This document shows positions 52,801 through 61,800 of a stretch of DNA of 64,000 nucleotides, piece after piece. The position numbers and the translations under genes are program-made. How positions within the stretch are numbered: position 1 is the stretch's first letter; every line of letters starts with the position of its first letter. The notes below the pieces were generated by a model. It had not been told where the DNA came from. It made no database searches and saw only the letters and a program-made list of their open reading frames with translations. Origin of the DNA: Elusimicrobiota bacterium (GTDB lineage: Bacteria > Elusimicrobiota > Elusimicrobia > UBA1565 > UBA9628); contig JACRDP010000015.1 in assembly GCA_016212855.1 (NCBI GenBank), forward strand, positions 1-64,000, in the 5' to 3' direction.

Positions 52801-55800
52801 GCGTTGAAGAACACGCCGGCGGTGGACTGCGTCACGGTGCCCGCGACGCCGAAGGGTGCCACGTTCTTGCCGGGCACCAAGGTCTGGCCGGGCAAAGCCA
52901 CGATCATGCGGTCCGGCGTTCCGGGGATGACGGAGACGTTCGACACGGTCTGGCCGGTCAACACGGGGAAGAGCACGTCGTTGTCCACGCCGCTGACGAC
53001 GAGGTTGCCGGTCGCCGCGCTCGGCAGGAAGCCGGCGAAGATGGTCTGGCCGAGGGCCAACGACTGCGGCGCCGGGATGCTCGCGTAGGGGTCGTTGGCC
53101 GAGAGCAGGACCTGACGACCGTCCACCGCCCGGTTGTTGTACAGGTCGACCGCGCGCAAGGTCACGCCGTAGGCGGTGCCCGCCGTCAACGTCGACGGCG
53201 AGCCCGTCTTGCCGGAGAGCGTGCCCTCGGCGTACGTCTCGCCGGGCATCTGCACGAGCAGGGACAGCGGCGTGTTGGCCTGAACCGCGATGCCGGAGAC
53301 GGTGTCCGTGCTGAGATACGTGCCGGTCAGATTCGTGTCGGTGATGCGCAGTTGCATTCCGGCGTTGCGCGTGACCGGGACGAAGGCCATCGTCGTCGTG
53401 CCCGCGACCAAGGTGCGCTGATACGGGTTCGGAGCCAGGCCGCGCAGTTGGATGTTCGGGTCGTTGAGGAAGTCGAGCTGGACGAGAGGCATCGTGACGC
53501 TCGAAGTCAACGGCATGAACGGCGTCGTCGCCTTCACGACGTTGAACCAGTCGTCCGTCATGTTCAGCGTGATCGTCGTGGTCACGCCGGCGGTCAGCAG
53601 GGCGGGTGCTGCGACCAGGCGGCCGCCGGTCGTCGGATTCGAGTCGTAGGCGGGCTTACCGGGCCCGGCGACCTGGCCCTCGACGATCATCTGCAGCTTG
53701 GTCGGCGGCGCCCACCAGACCGTCGCCGGGTTCGGAGTGATGTAGTTCGAGGTCGCGCCCGGCAGCGACGCGGACTGGGCTTGAAAAATCTGCGTACCCG
53801 CGACGACGGGCGTGAAGACGAAGCGCGTCGTGCCGAGCTGCAAGGTCTGCGAGATCGAGCCGGTGAAGGCGTCGCTGAGGACCTTGGCCGTCACCGGCAG
53901 GGCCACCGACGTGTCGTCGTTGTAGAACGGATCGACCGCGAACACGCGCAGGGCGATCGTCGAGCCGGCCTGCACCTGGTCTTGAGCTCCGAGCATTTTG
54001 CCGAACGGAGCGACCGCGAACTTGCCCTGCACGCGGATGTCGTTGGGCAGGAGTGCTACGAGGCGGTCGGCCGGCTGGCCGACGACCACGACCGGCGTCG
54101 CCGGGTTCGACGCGTTCGGGAAGGGGCCCGAGCCGGTGGATTGGACGACCTGGCCGACGACGTCCGCGGTCACGAATATCCGGTTGAAGCTCGCCGAGCC
54201 GGTGATCGCGACGGCCTGGTCGGGGCTGACGCTGTCGTTGTTCGGGTCGCTGGGGTCGCTGACCCAGACGGTTGTGACCGAACCGGGGTCCACGTTGTAA
54301 AAGTCGTCGGTCACGTTCGCGCAGTAGACCACGGTCTGGCCCGCGGTGCGCGCGCGCGGCGAGCCGGAGCGGCCCTCGGAGCCGACCGTGACCACGCCCG
54401 GCGCCGCCTGCTGGCCGAGCGGGTCGCAGTCGGCGATCAGCTGAACGCGCGTGCTGGGCTGGCGATTGATCGTCAGGTTCGCGACGCCGAACAGGGCGGC
54501 GTTGTCCGACTGCTGGACGCGCAGTATGCGGGCGCCCGCCTTGCGCATGCGAATCGTGAAGTTGCGCGTACCGTTGTGGAGGATGGCGTCGAAGATGGAA
54601 TCCGCCGGCAAGCCGTGCAAGCTGTCGGAAACCAGATCATCGTCCGAGGTCTCGGGGCCGCCGGTGCCGTCGACCATCAGGAAGTGCACGGTGCCGGAGT
54701 AGCTCGACGCGACGCCGCCCGTGCCGCCGAGACCGTCGCGCGCGGTCACCGTGATCGTCTCGTCATTACCGGCGGTGCTCGGGTCCGACGAGAGGCTGAT
54801 CGAGAAGCTTTGCGCGACGCCCGAGACGAAGAAGCGCGGGCCGTTCTGGATCACGCTCTGCTGGTTGCCGGCATTGTCGGTCGCGCGAATCCACGACACG
54901 TACGGATCGCCGCGCACCCAGCAGGGATCGGTCGGGATCGGCCGCGGGCAGGTCAGGCCGTCGTACTGCCAATTGCCGAAGGCATCGGTGAAGGCCGCCG
55001 GGACGAAGACCGGACCGCCCGACGCGGCCACCCAGGTCGAGCCGTTCCAGAAGAAGCCGGTCGCGTCCCAGCCGCCGAAGAGGACCGGGCCGCCGACGAT
55101 CAGCGGGACGGTGTCGCGGAAGACGACGACGTCGATCGCGCCCTGGTGCCAGCCGAGCGTCGGCACGACGCCCACGCCGGAGCCGTTGATGCCGGCGCTG
55201 AAGCCGGGGTCGTTCGAGCCGCCGATCAGGATCTTGGTGTCGTCGTAGGTCGTCAGGTTCACCGGGTTGACGACGGACGAGTTAGGCCGGTCGGTGTCGA
55301 ACAGGAAGCGCGACGAGCCGACGATGTTCTGCACGTTGCCGATGTTGTCGGTCGCCGACGACTTGACCAGGTAGTGGTGCGTCGTCGAGAACGCCAGCGA
55401 ACCGCTCGTAAACGTCCACGACGACGGGAACAGGTTCGTCGGCAGGATCGGCAGCCAGAATTCCGGCGTGGACGCGAAGCTGGTGCCGTCGAAGTACTTC
55501 GTCGTGTCCTGGTCGAGGATTGAGAGCGAGACGGCGGCGACCGAGCCCACGTCGTCGACGGAGGTGCCCGACAGGTTGGTCAGGCTCCTGTAGCCGGAGT
55601 TGTTCAGCGGCGACACCGGCGCCGAGGTCGGCGGCACGTTGTCGAAGCGGAACGTGCGCGTCGTGAACACGACCTGCGCGTTGCCCGCGCCGTCGAGCGC
55701 GCGCGAGACGATGTTGAACACGTGTCCGTTGGCGCTGTCGTGCGTGCCCTCCTTCCAGGCGTAGTTCAAGGTGCCCGGGTTGGCGAAGTCCGGGATCTGC

Positions 55801-58800
55801 ACGGAGTTGTACGTCCACGGGTTGATCGTCGCGGGCGGGCCGGCCGAACCGCTGACCGACCAGAAGCCGGAGTCGGTGAGCTGCCAGTGCGGGGTCGCCG
55901 GCGTCCAGTAGTAGGTCGAAGGTCCGCTCAGGTACCACATCTTGATGCCGACGTCCGTGATCGGCGACGTGTTGTCGGTCGACGTGCCGTTGATGACCGC
56001 CATCGTCGAGTAGGTCACGCCGTCGGCCGGCGGATACAGGATGCCGGACGCGGGACGCGTCGCGTCGAAGCTGAAGGTCGAGGAGACGATGTTGTAGTTG
56101 CCGGCGGCGTCGAGCGCCTGGACCTCGACGTTGAGGTTGTTGTTGCTGTCGGGCCACGGGATCGCCGAGGAGTCGAAGGTCCAGGTGAAGACGCCCGCGA
56201 CCGAGGTCGAGTCCACCGAGTTGTTCCACAGATCCGGGAAGCCCGGGAAGGCCGAGGTCACCCAGCCCGTGCCGTTGACCCAGTACTGGTTGACCGTGAC
56301 GTCGTGAATGCGCACGCGCGGGAAGGCCACGTTGAACGCGCCGGGCGCGGTATCCGCCGCGGTGCCGGAGATCAACGGCAGCGAGCTGTAACGGATGCCG
56401 TTGGCGGGCAGGGCGACCGCCACGGTCGGCGAGGACACGTCGAAGCGGAAGAGGTTGGCCGTCGTCGCCGTTTGCGTGTTCGTCGCCAGGTCGAAGGCGC
56501 GCGCGGAGATTTCATACAACAGACCGTCCTGAAGACCGCCGGGCGTGTTGTCCGCCGCCGGCAGCTGGGTCGCCTTGGTCCACGGCGTGCCCGCGACCGC
56601 GCCGAGCCAGGACGCGTCGGTCGTGCAGTTCGCGCCCCACGCCCCGCCGCCCCAGCAGTCTCCCGCCGCGTTGCGCTTGATCTGAACCTGGCTGCCGGCG
56701 ACGCCCGAGGGCGCCACGCCGGGGTCGGAGGCGACGCCGGTCACGCTCGGCAAGGTCTTGCCGAACGTGTTGTTCGCCGGGACCGAGACCGTGGCGGCAG
56801 GCTTGCTCGTGTCCCACTTGACCGTGATCGCGGGCACGATCTGTTCGAGGCCGGCGGTGTTGATCGCCTTGACGAAGAGGTTGTAGTTGCGGCCCGAGGA
56901 GGCGGCCGGCACGGGGGCCGCGGTCGAGAAGGTGTAGGCCGGGGACGGGGTCAGGACCGTCGTCGGCGTCCATATCGCCGTCAGCGACGAGAAGGTCGAG
57001 AACGCCGGGTCCCAGTACATGTTCGTGTCGCCTTCCTGGTAGGCGATCGACGTTCCCGTGACTCCGAACGAATCGTTGGCGGTGCCGGACACGGTAAAGG
57101 CGGCGCCGAGGTTGCCCCCCGCCGCCGGCAAGGCGGGCGGGACGAGGATCGCGGCGCTGGGCAGGTTCGTGTTGTACGAGAACGTGATCGACGACGTGGT
57201 CGGCACCGAGGTCAGGTTGCCCGCGGGCGTCGCATTGTCGCGCGCGCGCACCGTGACCTTGTACGAGTACAGAGAGGTCAGCGGAGGCGCGTTGACGTCC
57301 CAGAACGTCGAGATCTGGTTGAAGTTCCCCGCCCGGTCGGCCCCGGTCAACGGGTAAAACGTGACGGGGCAGCCGGCCGCGGTGAAGGTGCCGCCCGCGA
57401 TCGTTCCGTTCCAGCAGCCGGCGCCCGGCGACGTCTCCTGGATCGCGACCTCGATCTGGCTCGCGTTCGACACGCCGGCGAGCGCGTCCGCCGCGGTGCC
57501 GCGGATCTTGGACAGGCTCGAGATGATCGAGCCGTCGTTCGGGGCCGTGAACACGGCGACCGGGCCGACGAGGTCGACGGTCACCGTCGACGTCTTAAGC
57601 GGGTCGTTGAACGACTCGGTGTTGCCGCCGGGGACCGCGTCGTCGACGCCCGAGGTCGTGATGTAGTACGAGACGCCGTGCTGCAGACCCGAGGGCGTGT
57701 TGTTGGCCGGCGGCAGCGCCAAAGTGTTCGACATCGTCCAACTCGAGACGTGGATCTGGATGCCCTCGGCCGTCGTCAGTTCGGTCGGCGCGGGCGAGAA
57801 GCCGGCGCCCGTCCAGTACGTGTTGTCGGTCAGGCGCACGATGCGCAGGCGCAGGTTCGCGATCGTACCGCTGGCGGTGACAGGCTGGTCAAAGGCCGTG
57901 CCGGTCAGCTGGGGCAGGGCCGAGATCGTCGAGAACGAAATCGGCAGGCGGACGTCGGTCACCGGCGGGTCGATGTCGTAGACGACCGTCTGCGTCGAAT
58001 AGGTCGTCGACATCGTGCCCGCGCCGTTGAACGCGCGCGCCTCGACGCGGTAGGTCTCGCCGGTGACGTGGGGCAGGCCGCTCGACAAAGTCCAGGCCGT
58101 CCACGCCGGGATCGACCCAGTGGCCGCGTTGAACCACGCCGTCTCGGGCGCGACCGACGGATCGATGTCGAACGGATGGCCGCCGGCGGGATTGGCGAAG
58201 CGGTTGACGCCGGTCTGGCGCAGGATGCGGACCTGGACCAAGGACAGCGAGGTCGGGATGGGGTCGTTGGCCGTGCCCTGGAGCGTCGTCAGGTCGCGGC
58301 GGCGAACGCCCGTCGTCGGCACCGTGACCAGGACCGTGGGCACGCCCGTGTTGTACGTGAACGTGTTCGAGCTTACGCCCGAGCCGAACACGGTCTGCGT
58401 GTTGCCCGCGTTGTCCGTCGCGAGCGCGGTCACGCGGTAGCTGCGCGTCGTCAGGTACGGCGAGCCGGGCCCGGGCGCGAACGTCCAGGCGCCGGGCGCG
58501 CCGCCCGCCGCGATGAAGTTCGGGCAGGGAAGGTTGAAGGCGTTGCCGATCGGGTTGTAGCACAGGCCGGTGTCCAAGCGCTCGATCGACACGGAGACGG
58601 TCGAGACGTTCGTCCCCCCGAGCGGCCCCGCGCCGTCGGGATCGACGTCGCTGGAGCCGCCGGTCAGCACGAAGTTGCCGGTCTTAAACCCGCCGTCCAC
58701 GGGATCCGTGATGGACGCCGTCGCGCTCGAACGGTCGAAGCGGAAGCCGAAGTCCTGATCGCGCTGATTGCCGGCGCGGTCGAGTGTGCGGGCGCGCAAG

Positions 58801-61800
58801 GTGTAAAGCGCGCCGTCGACGAGAGACGGATACGCCCACGACCAGTTGTCGAACGCGCCGATGACGTAGGAGCTCGTCGAGAAGAAGGTCGGGACGCCGC
58901 CGGTGAAGGTCGCGCCGTTGTACCAGTTGCCCAGGCCGGCGCCCGAGGAGATCGCCAGCGACAGGCCGTACACGCCGGCCGGCGCGTCGGTCGCGGTGCC
59001 TGCGATGTTGCCGAGAGCCGGGCCGAGCGCGCCCACGGACGGCACGGTCAGGCCCGCGGTCGCCGCGTTCACGTCGAAGGTGAACGCCGCCGAGGACAGC
59101 GCGGTCTGCACGTTGTTCGCGAGGTCGGTCGCCGAGGAGCGCAGGACGTAGGTCGCGGCCTGCACCCAAGGCTGGACCGGGAAGGCGTACGACCAGCTCG
59201 TCGTCGAGCCCTGCGCGCCGAACCAGAACGGGCAGGGCAAGGTGAAGGCGTTGATCGCCGGGTTGTAGCAGTTGCCGCTCACCGAGTCGGACAGGGTGAG
59301 CTGGACCGTGGAGACCTGGACGTTGTCGTTGGACACGCCGGAGAACGAGGGCACGGAGTTGCGGAATGTCACGTCGAGCGGGCTCGAGATGCCGGCCAGC
59401 GGCGCGGAGTCGTCGAAGGTGAACGTCGACGACTGCGCCGAGTTCCAGGCCTCGCCGTTGCCGCTCGGGCCCGCGTCGTCGAGGCCGGACACGGTCAGGT
59501 AGTAAGACACGCCCGAGATCAGGTCGGCGGGGCCGACCGGCGGGATGCGGATCGCCGCGATGGCCCAACTCGAGGTGAAGACCGTCACACCCTGCGCGGG
59601 GCCCAGGTCGACGACGGACGAGCTCCAGTTGCCGGCGCTGAAGCCGTCCCAGTACTTGCCGTCGCTGAGACGCTTGAGGCGCGCGCGCATCTGCGCGACG
59701 ACGCCGGGGTTGCCCAACGGATAGTCATTCGTCGTGCCGGTGATCGCGGGCAAGGTCTTTATGATGGATCCATTGGCCGGCACGGAAACGCCGGATTGCG
59801 GCGCCGCGTTGTCGTACGTGATCGTGCGCGTCGCGTACGGCACCGAGTAGGTGCCGGCCTGGTTGCGCGAGCGGGCGACGATGTCGTAGATATCTCCGTT
59901 GACGAAGGGCACCGCGCTCGAAACGTTCCAGCTCGTCCAGTCCACGGCGTAGGTCGCGTCGAACCAGGCCAGGTCGCCGTTGACCAGGTTGAAGTTCAAG
60001 GCCGCGGCCGGGTTCGCGAAGACGGCGCCGGCCGTCTGCAGGACACGCAGTTCGACCTTGTTCACGGTGTTCGGCGCGGTCGCGCCCGAGGTGCCGGCGA
60101 TCGTCGCCGGGATGCCGAGTGCCTGGCGCGGCGGCGCCGCGGTCGGCGTCACGATCGCGACGCCGGGCAGCGAGGAGTCGAAGCTGAACGTGATCGGCGC
60201 CGCCGGGATCTCGGTGTTGCCGTTCGCCGCGCCGACGGCCTTGTCCTCGGAGAACACGTCGAGCGTGTAGCTCAGGCCGCTCATCCAGGTCAAGGTCGGG
60301 GTGGACGACGTGTAGCTCCACGAGTTGCCGATCAGGTTGTAGACCGCGGTGCTCTGCGTGACCGACCCGGTCCACGTGCTGGTCAAGTGGTTCCAGTAGT
60401 TGCCCGTGTCCAGGCGCCGGAGCGTGAACTTGACGGTCTTGATGCCGGCGCCGTTCGCGGCGAACGGGTCGTTCGTCGGGCCGGTCAAGGTCGGCGCCGT
60501 CGCGAGGAAGGCCCCGGGCGCCGGGAAGCTCACGGAGGAGACCGGCGAGGAGCGGTCGATGTAGAACTGGGTCAGCTGCGCCGGCGTCTCGCGCTGGAGC
60601 GCATAGTTCATGCCCACCGACTGCAAAGTGAACGTCGTGTTGTTGATCGGGGTCCAGTCGGGCAGAAAGTCGCCGTTGACGGGGTACGTCCACAGCCCCG
60701 CCGCGGGAGTGACCGTGCGCGTATTCGTGGTGGTCGCGGGCACGCAGCTCACCCAGCCCTGGCCGACGCCCCAGCACTGTCCGGTATCCGCGCGCTTGAG
60801 CTGAAGCTCGACCGCGATGGCCGGGCCGGTGCCGGGGTACGGGCCGTTGGCCGTGCCGCCGAAGCCGTTGAGGATGTTGTAGTACTGGTTGTTCGTCGGC
60901 GCGGTGATCGCGGTGACCGCCGCCGGCGGCTGGAAGCGGGCGCGCGAGTAGGACGCTTCGCCGGAGACGGGCATCGGGCGGGTATTGCCCGCCTTGTCGC
61001 TGGCGCTCGAGCTGAGGATGTAATACGAGCCCACGAACAAGTTCGAATCGATCGTCCCCGACAGGAACTGCCAATCGGGAATGGCCGGGTTATAAACGGT
61101 CGCGTTCCAGACCGGCGTGCCGGGGACCCAGGTGTTGCTCGTCGCGTTCCAGTACGAGCAGGCGTTGGGATCGAAGTTGCCGGCGTTCACGCAGTCGTTT
61201 TGAATCGCGAGATACACCGCGTTCACGTCCGAGGACGAGGCGTTGATCAGCGGGTCCAAGGCCGTGCCCGTGATCGTGCCGAGGACCGTCGTGTCGAGGC
61301 CGTCCGGCGGCGTGGTCACGCCGGAGTTGGGCGGCGTGCCGTCGAAGGCGATCGTGGCGCGCGAGACGAAGTAGTTCGGGAAGGCGCCGGCGTTGCCCGC
61401 GAGATCGGTGGCGATGGCGCGGATCGCGTACTGGCGGCCGTTGGGCGAGGCGTCGCCGCGCACGATGTCCACGCCGGTCGGGAAGTTGAACAAAGTCCAC
61501 GAACTCGAGTACACCACCGCGGTCGTACTGACCGGAGCGACCTGCCAAGTCGTGCCGTTCCAGTACCGGTTGCCGCCCGGGATCGCGTGAGCGACGGAGG
61601 CCAGGTCGGAGATGTCCTCGATCTGCAGGCGCACCTCGGACAGGCCCGAGGTCACGCCTCCGCCGACGAGAGGCTCGGTGAAGGAGCCGGAGGACAAGGC
61701 CAAGGTCGCCGTGCTGATCCAGTTGCCGTTGGACGGGCGCAGCAAGGTCGACGTCGGCGTGGAGCGGTCGACGATGAAGGTCGTGGTGGACAAGATCGAC

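Noticed and set aside
48945-55523. A 2,192-codon plus-strand open frame (and another of 2,311 codons at 55722-62657) opposite the giant gene
   Set aside because: These are antisense shadows created by the strong GC bias at codon third positions. Their translations are Arg/Ala/Gly/Val/Asp-rich with no domains, whereas the minus frame has clear repeated modules.
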